Origin: Gorsachius magnificus
Taxonomy: Eukaryota > Chordata > Aves > Pelecaniformes > Ardeidae
Assembly: GCA_034008185.1 (NCBI GenBank)
Contig: CM067084.1
Span: 2,003,385 to 2,067,384, forward strand
Length of the DNA: 64,000 bases
Direction: 5' to 3'
Shown in pieces: positions 36,801-51,800 of this stretch. Position numbers and translations under genes: made by a program. The notes below the pieces were generated by a model, which had not been told where the DNA came from, did no database searches, and saw nothing but the letters and a program-made list of their open reading frames with translations. How positions within the stretch are numbered: position 1 is the stretch's first letter; every line of letters begins with the position of its first letter.

Positions 36801-39800
36801 CACCTCCGAGCCCGGCCTCTGCTGCACCCTCGCCCTCCCTGCTCCCGCTCTAGTGCTGCCACTCACAGTCAAGCACTTCTCGAAGTTCATATTTCTATTT
36901 TTTTTACCAGTGCTATCCAAGAGAGTGATTGACTTGTAATGACTGGATGACACAGAGAAGTGCAGCTGATGTAGATAAACAAAGCTATTAAGTTAATTAC
37001 TAGTTTAGCAGCACCTTCTTTTTTAGTGGAAGCCCTCCTGAACGTGCAAACCATTTGTCCTAACAGCATCTCAGCATTACAGCTCTCCTCATCTAGCTCT
37101 GCTAAGCAGGCTCTCGCCTGGTCCATGCAGGGGCAGCGGGCCGCTACCACTAGAACACACACACGATTTTAGAATTGCAAAAGTTTCATTTTTTACCTTT
37201 GTTCAAGCTGTTTGATGGTGGCAGCCATCTGATTTGTTTTTTCTTCCAAACGGCTGTTTAATTCACTCTTCTGTTTCACTCCCATGTCTGAACTCTGCAA
37301 GAAGTAGCACCGTGGTTCTTTATTAGTAGCAGTAAAACCAAAATAAGCCACGATAAATCACGTGGCACATGAAACAAAAGGGGCAGAAGCCAAAGAGGCA
37401 GGAGAAGGTGCTCAGAAAGCAAGTGCCAGGACAATATTGCAAGGACAAACAACTTGCCATACAGGCGCAGGCTACGTCTGGACCCCACAAAAAGGCAATA
37501 CCATGGTCAATGAAGCTTCCTGCGTAATACACGTTAACGCAGCACCTGCTAATATCATTTGACTGTTTTGCACAGAAGGACTGGCTCAAGCAGAGCAGAA
37601 GCAACTCCTTCCTGATCTAAAGTTTCTTTGAAGATTTCTTTCTGAGCATTTTGCATCGCTCTTTGTTTTAAAAGTCTGCTTTTGTCATCACACGGTGATA
37701 ACTGGCATTACACCATACCCTTCAAATACTAGCACAGAAGCTACCGTGGCTCAGTTTTTATACCACGAGGACATCATCCAAGCGGGGTTTGAATATCTCA
37801 AACCCCGCCTGGATGATGTCCTGTGCAACCTGCTCTAGGCAAACCTGCTTTAGCAGGAGGGTTGGACTAGATGATCTCCTGAGGTCCCTTCCAACCCTTG
37901 CCTTTCTGTGATTCTGTGAAACCACAGAAGATGCTTTCCCCAGTCACACACACACATTTCTGGATCATCACGAGTCTTTCTTCAGAAGAAGCTGCATTTT
38001 CCTTTAACCTCCACCACATTCATTTGTTCGTGTCCCACAGCTTTCTTGCAGCAAGACCCAAGCATGCTACACACAGCCTGTAACCCTTCCACACCTCGCA
38101 CCTTTTAAATAAATGGGGGGGGGGGGGGGAGGGGGGGGGGAATAGAACAAGAGCTATCGCTTTCATCTGGAATTCACTGCGTTTGATTTAGTTATTTCCC
38201 TACCTGCAGCTTGAAGGACAGTTCGTGCTTTAGGGCCCTGAGATCGTCCAGTTGCTGTCTAAGCGCCACCAGCGCATCTTGCTTCTCGCACACGTCTTTC
38301 TCCAGCATCTTCATGGCTAGCTCCATCTCCTGCCGCATCCCGATCTGCGCCTCCAGCTCTTTCTCCACATCCTGGAAGACACGGATCCGTCAGCATTACC
38401 AGCCAGCCCTCCTCACCATCCGTGAGACACCCACCCTGAACTGGCGCTCCTGCCCACACAGTCGCTGCCTGGAAGCACGCTGCATTGCCGCGGCGTCGCA
38501 GTTACATATCTGGCCCATGGAAGGCAATTAAGGACAGCAAATCCACATTTTCAGTCCAACAGTAAAGCAACATGAGCAGCATCACTAGCAAAGAGCCAGA
38601 AAGTACCGTATAGGCCCGTCTTTCTGACCGAGGGGACTACTGAAAAGCTGGTGGACTTTTCCTAAAAACGTTCTGCTCCGGTGTTTTTCTCCCCACCAGC
38701 TGAACGCACTATACTGAGTAACAGTTGAGATAGCGGCCATACCCGTATCCGCAAGGGGGATGTGGCAGACCTAGAAATGCAAGTGAACTGCCCGTTTTGA
38801 GAAACAGACCCCAAACCAACCCATGGAGCTGCAAAATTAACATCACTTCTGACAAGACTGTCTCGGATCAGGCTGAAGTAGGCAAGAACGAAAAAAAAAA
38901 AAAAAAAAAAAATCCCTCGGCCACCCATTTTCCAAAGTGATTGGCTGACGTGAAGTTATTATGTGAAGGAGCCATTTGTAGTGAGCTCCACGCTCGCACG
39001 GTCCTTACCAGCCGCAGCTGAGTCTCCTCCTTTAGCTGTTTTCGTGCCTCAGTCAGTGCATGTCCATCAGCAGTTCTGTCTTTAGTGACCTAAGTTTACG
39101 AAGGCACCCAATTAGCTTGACGTTATGTAGTATTAACCCTCACATTTACTGATTTTTTGCTTGTCCCGCTGCTTCGAAAACAAATTCTGCATCTATCAAA
39201 ACTCAGAGCTCCATTCAGTGAATGCAGCACACAGCTTGAATGGACAGAGCGTCCCTTTCCAGAACTCTCACCGTACACTAAATATGGTTACAAAACCTCA
39301 GAGAAAGATCTTGGGGTTTTTAAAACTAAACCCAGGTTCTGCCATAGTTACTAACACTTTCTGCAAATCAACAACAAGAAAAAAAAAAAAAAAAAAAATC
39401 ATAGATCCTGCCCCTTGATTACCAATAAGGGTGGCATTTCAGGCCAAAAAAGCAGACCTCCTACGCCCAAATTTTTCTGCCACCCCCTCAGTAAATCATC
39501 CTTCCTCCTGTCCTTCCGACACCTCGGGCCAGCACGCCAGGAACGTGCTGTGTTAGCTCTCGGCGCTGCGCACGCTCACAGCTGAGCAGCCCCGGCCAGG
39601 CAGGAGTCACTGTGGCCAGGGTCCATCTGTTACCTCTGCGGAGAACCCGCCTGGAGTCACTCATCTCTTCTTGTCTGGGATGCATAAGGAAATGAAGTGT
39701 TTTCCAAACACCTACTTCTGGGTTGGATTTGGGCTAGGACTGCCCCAAAGGTTCAGTAATCATTCACACACGCAGACACCAACCTTACGATTGGACTCTA

Positions 39801-42800
39801 AGATGTAAGAGCTTTCTTCTTTAACCCGTTCCATCTCTTCTTGCAGCGTAATGATCCTGTTGTTTGCAACCGCAAGCTGTGAACCAAACAGAACAGTAAC
39901 ATATCAAAAACATACTTGACCGTTTTGTTCCCCTCCCTCTCAAGACACATTTTCTGTACTCTTTTTTTTTTTTTCTTTTTTAATAAAGAGAGGAAAAAAA
40001 AAAAATTTGAGTGGCAAAAGTCAACTCAGGCTCCACCATGGAGAAAGACTATGTGAAAAAGCATCAGTTAGCGCCAGTGTGATGGGTTTCCAGCATCAGC
40101 TAAAACAAAGACTTCCCAACCTATTTCGGTGCCTGTCTTTCAGTGAAGTTACTGACTTCTTCAGGTCTCTACCTGCTAGACCCCGCGTAACACGCGGTTA
40201 GCGCTACTCAACAGAAATCCTCGCTCCGTTCCCCCTCCCTTGCTGAAGATCATAGAATCGTCTAGGTTGGAAAAGCCCTTTAAGATCATCGAGTCCAACC
40301 TTTAACCTAACCCTGCCATCCCACCACTAAACCCTGGCCCTAAGCACCTCATCTACACGTCTTTTAAATACCTCCAGGGATGGGGACTCGACCACCTCCC
40401 CGGGCGGCCCATTCCAGAGCCTGACAACCCTAACACAAAGGAAAAACGTGAACATGGCAGCTAAGTTTTGTAGACTTCTAGCAGTTGAAATAAGTTACCG
40501 GAGCAGAAATACTTGCATGGGTTTGCTAAAGCTTCAGGAGTTTGGGTACACTGCTAGGTAGAGGATCAGAGATGTAAGGTGCTCAAGCATTTGGGCAGGA
40601 GACGCACAACAAAAACCGCATCAGAGGAGGAAGATTTGGCTGGAAACAGAGGACGAGTGGCACACACCAGCCGTAGGAGATGGGACACCTGCCTCAGAGG
40701 AATTCCCAACGAAGACATCACCGCAGACTAACAGATTACTTTGAGTGTGTGGTCAAAGGCCAAAATTACTTCAGAAAATTCCTCTGGCTTTGTAAACCGT
40801 AACTTACACGAGAAAAGCTCAGTGACATTCCAAGGGACCAGCAATGTTATTAAGTGACAAACCCAAATAGAAATTACCCTGATAAAAGCGCGAGTGTTTG
40901 GTAGAGCTCAAGCCAAACACGCAAACTGATGTGACACGTGACGCAGTTCATTAACTGCACCCTGCAACAGCCCCAGTTGGCACAGCGTGTTCCAGTGTCA
41001 CTTCAGTTCTTTCTCCAAACAGCATGCAGACTTCAGTGAGGTACAAGCAAGTAAATTATTAAAAATCAAAAAATACTTCAGTCGACACGGCAATTAATCT
41101 CGCTGGTCCCATGCCTAACGGGCACGGCACTCATACTCTGCAGGTAATAAATCAAAAGCCACTTATTATAGTAGCACTGAGAAAGGCAGCCTCTGTTGCA
41201 GACTACCTTTTTAAAAATTAAAAAAGTATTTTAATTGTAAAAAACACTTCTTACTCCTTCACTGCAAGAGCGGATACACTTATTTCCATCGCTAAAGCTT
41301 CTCATCATTTGGAATACATCCATTAGAGTAAGTGTTCGATAACCAGACACGCAGACCTCCTTTGATGAGGGTGAACAAGCAAAAAAGGATTTCAATTTCA
41401 TTTGTACTGCAAGAGCACCGAGACATCCCAGTCAAAATCATCCTGCTGAGCTAAGCAACATGGGGACGGAGATGCTGTAAGACCATTAGGATGAGACCCA
41501 CGATCATCCCATTGTCAGGGAACTGACCCCAAAAGGTTTTATTACATTTATGCCATTACTAACGAACTGCAAGGCCAATTTTAAAACACAGGTTACGGCT
41601 ACGACTCGCATACCAATCATTTCTCATGCTCAGACCGAACAACGTTTTATCTATAACGATCACTTGCCCTTTATTTCTTGCAAATTATGACAGGCTAGAG
41701 AAAAAGTTATTGACACATGTCAGTGTCGATCTTTACACTGTAGTAAACTTCTGCGCCTGTCAAAATGAACGGACATGAAAAAAATTTCTTGGTCATGTCT
41801 GGACATATCATCACCTGCGTCAGCTCTATGGCGTTTGAAACCACAGCCACTGTACCATTTACTCTAAGAAATTTTCCGAAAATCAGAAAGCACTCGAAGA
41901 CTTCGGAGGGATGAAGCGCGTTCAGCAGCTTTTGGTTTTTAACCTAAACATTCGCTTGCTTTTCCACCTCATGCTCGGGTAGTAGCAACAGCCAGTGCAA
42001 TTCCTTGGCAGGTCAGTTATTCCAGTTCCCATCGTTAAACGCTCGTCATTACGTACACCAGAAATCTGAAAATAACAACTCCTCCTTCACCTTTTTAATC
42101 CCCGATTCCAAAAGGCCAAAACATCAGATGATTTGCTGCTACACTTACCTCCTCGGTCAGTTTAGTGTTGGATTTTTCTAAGGCATCCACCTTGGCCTGG
42201 AGGTTGTTTACTGTAGCACTGTCGAAGAGGAAAAAAAAACCCTATAGTAATTCCTTCTTTTTTAAAAGCCGTTTTTCTATTTTGCTATACTATATAATAA
42301 AGAATAAATAAATCATGTCTTACCTTAAATGTCTATTGAGTTCTTCTACATAGTTCTTCTGGTCCAAAATGGCAGTTATCTGACCATCTCTGGAAAAAAG
42401 AAATACCATTCAGCTCAGCCATTTGGGTTCAAAGAACCAAGAGCCGCCACTGAAGGTGAAAAAGGAACCGTGGCGATACAGCCTGCACATCCAGCGCACC
42501 GATACCCTGGGTCTCAACGAGTCTACGTGATGCAGATGAAGTAGCAACGCCAAGTTGCTGTCTGTGCCTTTATCATCAGCCACTGTCCCCTGACTTCCCA
42601 GAAGCTGCAACTGCTACGCTCACCTGGGTGGCATTCAGGCATTTTGTGACACGCAAAGCAGAGTGATTAAGGCTGACAACGTTTCAAAGAATACAGCAGT
42701 ATTTTAAAGAGGAAAAAAAAAATGGTTTTGCACTACATTTCTGTTGGGCAAGAGACCAAGATCCATTCAAGGACAACTGTCAACAAATGCATGTTTTGCA

Positions 42801-45800
42801 TGCGCTTCCAGCAGGAAAACTTAAGAAAAGGATGTTCTAAAAATGAAACTACAGATACAATAAATGCAACCAAAACACGTGATCCTGAGGGATAATTATT
42901 AAATATATACCTGAACTCAAACTAGCAGAACTTCCTTAGAAGGAAGAAGTAGTCTTGAAGAACCTCAGAAAACGGCAGCACCTGATCCATATATTATGGG
43001 TTTATCATAGAAGAGCAATTCAGTCTAATTAGCTTTCTAATTAAAAATGTACCAGCTTGCAGGGCAACCCGGAATACTTGAACACAAGTTACCACGGGAT
43101 AAGAAGCAGGACAACTGTGCGTGTACCTACCCTTCACTGCCTTTTGTGCTGTTCCCATCTTTCAAATACATTGAGAAATCAATAACTCCAACCTAAAAAA
43201 GAAAAATTTGCATTTTACTTTAAACACTTCTCCTAAGACTAAACACCGTCCGTAGGCGTCAAAGTTTAGAGTCATTCAGTTAGAACACCAGCACATGTTG
43301 CATTATAGCAAGGATTCATTATACCAGTAATCTATCCAAAATTAGCGTAAACAGGGCATATTTCAAGCAAAAATATAGGAGGATAAGCAGCAATTTGGCA
43401 AGCGAGTCTTAGGACATAAGGAGAAACCATGACCACCACCCCACCTGCATATACGCTGCTTATGCAAGCTAGAACATAAGTGCACACAGGATCATTTTCT
43501 TTTGCTGAACAGCTACAATGATCTCATCGCCCAGCGTGAGTGAATTAGCAGTTCTGTCCATTCCTCCCCTCATTTTGGCTAAGTCCTTCCCTGTTTTCAC
43601 CTCCTTTTTCAGGTACCACATTTCACTCCACAGTGACCTGCACGCAGATCATAGCAAAGCGTAACAGCCGAGAGAAAACCAAAATCCCGAGTCTCTGATC
43701 TCCTATTAGCTATAGCAACAAACTTGTATCCCAGTTGATTCAAGTCCTCTACAATGGAAAAGTCTTCCAATGTAAATGAGCAGAAAAAAAAACCAACCCC
43801 GAATATTAACTGAATACGCAGTACCTGTGAGTCCAGGTCTTCTCCTTTCATGCAGAAGTTTGCATCGATGACATTCAAACCTACTAGGAGGCCAGCAATG
43901 ATCGCACCTTCTTCTTCCATCATCAGCGCGTTAGGCTCATAAAATTCACTGCAGGATGCAAAGCAAGAGAAGACTTAAGTGTTGCATCTTTAAAAGCCAA
44001 CTAAAATTGTATCAGCTAGCCTGGGATCCCTGCTAGTTCATACGACAACATAACACAAAGCCGGCCTTAACAAAAAGCCAGGCAGCGGCACATCGTCTGC
44101 GCAGAAACGTACCCCTACGTACTATCAGTGTCCTCCAGCTCTGCCCGAACAAATCTCTCGTAGCACAATAAGTCGAGAGTTAGGCGAGGCAAAGACCCAG
44201 GTAGGAGACATGGTCCCTCAGCTGTCAGAAGGTGACGGAAAGCAAGCACGATTCCTGAGTAACGGTAGGGCACACTGAAGATTTAAGACTGGGGCTTAAA
44301 ATCAGAATTTTTTAAGCCGTGTACTTCTACTACATAGTTTTATTAACACAAGCCACCGCCACATTTTCCAGTGGACAATACCAAGTTCTCCTTTCTAACC
44401 CCAAGTTGGCTACGGATTTACATGGATGGCCAACAAAAGCCTACTTGTGTGAGCACAGAAACACCAACATATTTATTAAATCCTACTGCTTCACACAGAT
44501 ATAGGAGTTCAAATCCACAGACTTTCAATTCAACTACAAAATCATTGATGTTTTATGCGTGGGAAGCAGAGACACAGAGAAGTGATAAAACTTGTTCCAA
44601 GTTGGACAGTATTGAAGTGACAAGGCCAGAAATGCATCCAGGGCCAAGGTCTTGCAGACGGAGAATGCTGTATCCCCTCTGTAGAAGTATTTCACCCAAA
44701 TCATCTCTTCTGAACCAAAATTTGTGCTTATTCTAATGGATATTTGAGACGAAGTGGAGGAATAACAGTTGCTGAATTAAGAAAAGAGTACTAAGCATTC
44801 TTAATTCCTCAGAGGAAGCTCTGCATTTCACTAATATTACCATTTCTCAAAAAAACGCTACGCTTGACCATTTGGGTGAAAAAAATAGCAAAGACCTTAC
44901 AAGAGGGCAGAGGTGAACCTAACCTAATCTGAGATGGAGCTCAGCACTCACCTGAGGAGATCCTTTCTGTTAATCAAAGCTTTCATGTATTCTGAAAGTT
45001 TCTTCTGCATTAGAGCCAGGCGAAGCCAAGCTCTTCCTCTACCCACAGGTGTCCTACAAGGGCCAGAAACAAAACAGTTACAGACATACAGTAATGCTCA
45101 TTCACAAACAGCTTTAATCATCCCATTCTGTCTGAAGTATCTGCATCTCCAAGATAGAGCCGGCACTGATGGAAACAGGGAAATAAAAGGTACTTAAGTG
45201 CAAATAGTTACAGGCAAGTTTAAGCAATCACTGCTGCTCTCAGAACTAATTATGTATTTGTTGTTACGCTAAAAATACTTCCCTGACTCTACCCCTGCTG
45301 GATGCCACCACGTAGGCAGAGACCAGCTGCCTCAGCAAACCACCTTTTAATTCAGAATCAGTTTTCCCTAAGGCAAGACAGAACACCACGTGTGTCCCTC
45401 AGCACAGACGCCCCACTCCTTCGGGGAGGTGTGAAGTTGGGGGGAGAATCCACAAAGGCAACTGAACGCACCAATTCAGCACTGCTCCCTTCGACTGTTT
45501 TGCTGATGAAGGCACTCACAGGATGCCAAGGGTTAGTGTCACAGTCCTTCCCCCTCTGTTTCTCCTGGCAATCTGAAGCAGGCAGCTTTCAGAAGACGCT
45601 AACTGATATGCTGCATCACAGCCCTGGCTCCTCCAGCCTGGCACGCTGGCCAGGAGCCAGCACCAGCTGCTCCCAAGGAAGGCGTGAATCCCCCGCGCTG
45701 AGCAATATTCCCGTTAGAAGGAAATTTCTTTTCCATGTCCAGCAGTCAATCAGCTGTTTTATACCAAAAGGGACGTGGGGCACTTTATTGTCAAAACTAA

Positions 45801-48800
45801 GGTAAGCAGGAACCGCCCACGAACGCCGCCTTCATTACTGCCCGTTCCTGACCTCACCGATAACATGACGCTTCCCAAGGGTTAGCATGAATGAACGCAA
45901 GGCTGAGGTTTTGAAACTTACTCTAAACCCGTTCTTTATTTCAATTTATTTAATGCTTCGATATTCTTTTAGAACAAGAAGAGGAAACAGGAGCTCTGGC
46001 ACAGCACTGTTGGCACTCCACGCCACTTCGGGAGAAGTCCTGCACAGATTCCCAGTAAAAGCACTTGCCCACAGCTACGTTGCTAAATATTAACACGAAA
46101 TAAACTGCTATTCCATCTATTCACCTCTTCTTTCACCAAAGAAGATTTAATCCTTAGTCCTGCTACTCAGACAAAAGCTTTCTGATACCTTTTTTCCATT
46201 TACTGGGCTGAAAGCCTCTTAGAGTTTCTCTTTAGCATGGAATAGGCAAACCTGAATGTCATGTCTGAAATTTTTAAAAGCAATATATGCTGAAAGTGGG
46301 TTTTTTTCCTTTTATTTAAAAGAAAAATTACCTTTATCAGCCTCAAAACTATTTTACCCGTAATCACCTTCCTTCCAATTCCCTGCTTCTTCAGCGTGGC
46401 TTCTGAGAGTCAGTCAAAGCTGTTCCCATTCCCGAGACACATGGCCACTCATTTCATGCTAGCAATAAATGCGCCATTGCCCATAACACCCCACACTTAA
46501 CACAGAAAGAATATCTCCTATCCTCTCCTTCTGCAGTTCCTCGGTTAAGGATAAAAGAGAGTAATGACCCGTTGTTGTCAGCAGAAGGTGGCAGGTGCAT
46601 TCCTGAAAGTTATGTTTGCCCTTCTTCTCTTCTTCAGGATCCTTCTTAAAATAAATAAAAATATTACATACTCACGCAGTAAAAGACCGTACTTACTTCA
46701 GCCCTGGGAGATCCTTAACACTGGCTGTAATTTCTGCAGCTTCAGGAACAAGTTTTTCTACGAGTTCTAGAGGTCCCCAAAAGGACTTGTTTTGCCCAAG
46801 AAAAGTCTTTTTGGCTAGAAAAGAAAAAGATAGGAAATGAGCCTGTTAGGCCCGTGCTGACCAAATACATTCTCAAACACGGTCAAGAAGTGAATGAAGA
46901 GTAGGTAAAAATTGCCAGAAAGGATCTGGGACTGCTGCTGGGCAAGAACAAACGCTGACCTTTTTATGCCCGAATGTGGCAATTACTGGTATCAGTCAAA
47001 TAAGGCAAGAGGACCTTGAGACAGGTGCCAGAAAATATTTCGTACATTCCCAGTATGTCAACACAACAACATCAGGTGATAACCAGCAACTTAGATGTGC
47101 TGCTAGAGGTCAAAATTTCTACGAGGATGCTGTCACTGTCCCTAAGTTACACTTGATGTGTGCACAGTGACTTTCTCTGGCTGACCATCCCATTACAGGG
47201 AAAAGGACCACACCACTTTGAACCCACTCCTGCTCCACAGCTGCCAGGGGCTTCTCTGCACATCCTTTCCTCCTTCAGAAGACCTTTCTAGCGACCCCTA
47301 GGTACTCAAGCTGGACATTCATTTTCTTCTTCCATAGTTCTTACTGCTACTTCACAGGAGCAGTGAGAAGACAGAGAACTCCGTTAACTTCAAGCTTCAC
47401 TGGCAAAGGGATAAACAAAGCAGCTGAGGAACATGAAAGCTTCTCCCTTGCATAATGTTACCTTTAATAGCAGAGGAATCGCCGATTCCGTGCGTAATGC
47501 CGAACACGACTACCAACGAAGCACCGCAGGACGTACGTATGGGTGCTGAGAGGGCACTTAGTAGCCTCTGCTTTTCATCTCAAGCTACTATCACGCAAGG
47601 GCAGCACATCAAGGACAAGTAGTCTGGTACTCGGCTATTTTAGTTGTGACTCCATGTTACATTTGCAAGTGTAGGCTCTGCTCGCTGTGTGAGCAAGCGG
47701 CTTACAAGACATTAGCTGCACAAAGCCCAAGTGCTCAGTTTTGATAGAACTCTTGAGAAAGGACCTCGGTGCTGCAGTTCCTCTTCTAGCAAGAGGACTA
47801 TTGCGTCCCTACAGCATGAGGAAGCGCAGAAAAAAGGGGAGTCATGAGTTTGCCGAGGAGCTAATTTTATTGCTCATCACTTTGTTATACTCGGGTCATC
47901 TGAAAAGCGGTTTTAACAACGGCAAGTGCCTGCAACAACCGTGAACTTTTCACCTGCAATTACACCTTCAGCAGATTCTTTTTCCCCATCCTGTGGCCTG
48001 TCAAGCCAACTGTGATCCCAGCAGTGACCCTATTCAGACTCCCTCTGGTCTACTGTAGGTTACAAAACTAGATTTTTAAATCAAGATTGCTATTTATCGC
48101 TCCTGCGCTGCGATAAGCAGCCCGGGAGGACTCCTCTCGAGCAAGGTTACCTTTCAAGCCGTGTTTAAGGCAATGTTCCATCACAACGAAGAACTGCTGA
48201 AGAGGTGCATAGTCGGAGTCCAGCGTCCTGCCCAGATTAAGCGCCGATTCAATCAACCCCTTGATACTCAGTTTTGCCATGTTCATCAGGTTCATGCGTT
48301 CATTAGCCATGAGATAATTAGGATCTATGGAAAAAAAAAAAAAAAAAAAGAAAAAAATACTGTTGAGTAACAGAAGCTATTTTTAATACAATAAGATATC
48401 CCATCTCTCTCTCGCTGTCCCTCAGCTTTGAAGACACTTTTAGGGGCAGTGACAGTTTCATGTGAGGCACTCTCTTCAGGCCTTTTGTTGAGAAAAATCA
48501 AAATTAAATAGCATTTCATGCCCGAAGCCACAACGACATGGGAATAGGTGATAAATCACATTGAGGTTGCCTCAATACTTCAAGTAACTACAAAAGCTTT
48601 GCATTTTCAAGGAACGGAGGTTTGAGGGCAGCTACTAATATCGTGCTTATATCTCGACAACGCGTTACTAAGTGTTACGGCCATCACTCGCTCCAACTCA
48701 AATCCCCAGCTACATCCAGCAACTATGAACTGGGAAGAACTCGCCACTCGTGATTTGTTCTTCCATCTAAAGATAACCTTGCGTCCGCTCACACTTAATC

Positions 48801-51800
48801 CAGCAACACACCCCTCTTCCCAGTCTTGCATCTTTATTTCTCATCACTTTTTTTTTTTTTTTTTAACCTTGGATGTAACAGGGAGCCAGTTCCCCACTAT
48901 CTCTCTCCATTTTATCCACACTACTGGTTTTTAAAGCTGACGGTAAGGAGCTGATCTTCACGGCTCCCCTGACAGCTTGCTCTAATTCCCAACGCGCACA
49001 GGGCTTCCAAGACTATATTCTTCCTCTACCATATTATGAATATTCAGAGCTTTACACTCTCTAGTTGCTGGAAACAGATAACAGACGTCCATTTCCCAAC
49101 CCACCCCCTGCCTGCAGGCATCCCGCTCCGCGACCCGAAGAACATGCCCAAGCCAACACCTATCCTTCCGCAGAGCGCCTCTCCTCCCAAACACCATCAG
49201 CGCATTTCCAACGCCTCAAGAAACAAACTCGTTTACAACAGCGCTGTCCCCTAACTAGAGCCAAACCGTCCTACGACCACAACAGCTCAAGTGTGCTTAA
49301 GCTGTAGGCCTGACATACACAGTAATAGAGAAAAATTCTCGCTAGGAAAACGGTGTTGCATCAGTTGCAGGCCTTCTGTCTGCATCCATTGCACCTGCAA
49401 TCTCACACCCAATTTTTGAGCACAAGTTCCTTGGCGCAAGCAATTTCATAACCCTGTAAGGCACATCTATCCTAGGGCTGCCTGTAAACGGCCATGGACC
49501 CGTGAACCGATTTACCCCCTTCGTGAGTTGATTCACCCCCTTCCTGAGTTGATTTACCCCCTTCCTGAGTCGATTTAGTACCCCTGGCAGCAGAAACACG
49601 ACCAGAGGACATCTAAGACTACATAGCTAAGCACGGGGTCCACGCTTTATCTGCTATACTGACAACGGATGCTTGCATTTGACAAGCAAGTAAATATCAG
49701 AGACTGAAAACCTTCAATTTGAACAAAAAGAGATGGGTTTCTATTTAAAATGCAGGGTAGCACATAGCTAAGTTCGATGAAGGAAGAAATAAAGTATCTA
49801 GAAATGTAAGCAGTGGAAGAACGGCTGTTCCGGCTGGTTCTGTGGAGTACCACCACCCAGACCCACCCAGCGACATCCACCACCGTCGGGGTGTTCTCAA
49901 GCTGGTTTTGACCCTTGGGAGGGTCCGTCTCCTCAGCAGACAGACAGCCGAGATAGAGGTGTTCGAAAGAGAGACATAGGAACCGCATGGTGAAGGAGGA
50001 GGGGAAGATGCAACCCTCATCTTCAGTGGATCCAACCCCTAAGTGAGGCCTTGCACAAGTCTGGGGTTGTATTCAGCAGGTTTGCCGCCGAGTAAACATC
50101 AAATCTCTACTAGGCAGGTGGGCTTGAGCTGTCTGGGTTGATAACAATTCTCCTCCTCCTGTCAGTACAACTGTGAAGAAAGATTTCTTGCAATTTAAAA
50201 TGCAACAATTTAGCTAAAAGAGGCCAAGGGGTATATTCTCCTGAGACTACTGCAGTCTTCTACAGGACTTGTCCTGATGACGCAAGTCATCGCCCTGCTT
50301 CATCGCGACGCCGATGCTGACGAGTCCCGTTGCTCGAATGCAAACTCCTCGTCACCTCAACGTGCTGCCACTACAATGAGGCATCTCGTCAGAACCCATC
50401 GGCCAAAAAGACAGCAAGGAGCAAAACTTCCTAGAGCCATAGAACCATGAAAAACCACATCATTCCCACTTCCAATCTCGGGTCTCTCCTGGGGGTTCAA
50501 GAGCACCGCGGACCCAGCAGTAGGTAGCAAACAGGAATGGTATTTGATTTTAGTAATCTACGGCTGAATCCCAAACAGGCAAGAAGAGGGGCAATGGCTA
50601 CCCGTGCAATCGAGTCTCCTTGTGCCAGACAGAAGGAGACACTGAAAGGCACCTCGGGGTTGGGAGACAAAAAGCAACTACTGAAGTGGGGACAGGAAGA
50701 TTCTCAATCAAAGAACCTGAGAAATTATCAAAGGGAATCAAAAGAGAGTATTTGTGAAACCTGGGAACAAGGGTGGATTTGCTGCATCATGGCATTGCCA
50801 GGTTCCCATGGCGCCAGGGCTGGCTAGCACACCGGCTGGCGAGGTCTCCTAATTCTGGGTGGCCCGCCTGCTTTTATCGGGGATGCTGCTGACGACTCGA
50901 AGCGATACTCAGCCCTAGCTCTGCGGCCATGGCACTAGCAATACTGCAGTACCCTGCATCAACGGGGTGCTGATCAATGCCAGCTGGAATTGCCATCCAT
51001 CAAGAGCCACCCAACTTGTCATGCTCCAGGCCACATCTGCTGCCATGGACAAACGCCACCTTCTTCAGAGAAGGCGCAAACAAGTCCAGTTGCTCCTCTG
51101 CCTCCACCCAGTCTTCTACCGCTGAGGGAAAGAGCGATCAAAACCCCCCAACAGTTTTCTTTTACTGACCGTACACTCGTCAAGCACCGATTGCCTTGGC
51201 TCCCGTCTCACAAAAAGGCTAAGATTAGGCGTTCACTATTTATTTTCATAGTTCAGAAAACCTCAAAGTACTCATTTAGGAATGCAATTCTCCTAGCAGC
51301 ATCGGACTGTAGAAGGATTTAATTTAGTGGGTGACTTTTATTGCCTTTGCAGGACTGCCCTATTTTAAGCTGAGAGATTTGCATGTACATTTTGAGCAGA
51401 TCACCTGTTCTGTGATTTGCAATCCATTTTACAATTTGCAATGCAGCTAACAGCCACCATTACTAGGAATGCAGACTCAGGAAAAAACCAAGGCAGACAT
51501 AATATTATACACGATGGCAAAAACTAATTTTTTACCTGCAATTAAAAAAAGCTTCTGCGTATTTTCTTCCAGGTACTTCTGCATAAAACTAATGACCACG
51601 ACCATCCATCACAGTTGCACTTTAAGAACATATGAACATCGCTACAGCATTTGCTTCTACCACAGACAACTACTGTCGCAGAATCGCGCTTTGCTTCCGT
51701 ACCACGATTCAAAAATCTTCCCAGAACAAACTTAACCAGTAAAAAAAAAAACCCCCATCAACCCTCTCCTCAGTACTTCTGGTAGCACAACCCCACCTAC

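Noticed and set aside
49505..49578. Regular direct repeats that might suggest a CRISPR-like array
   Set aside because: The units are contiguous 21-mers without spacers, in a bird genome. It is a minisatellite.
49830..50160. LTR-like sequence in a RUFY3 intron
   Set aside because: No TG...CA ends, target-site duplication or recognisable family motif could be identified.
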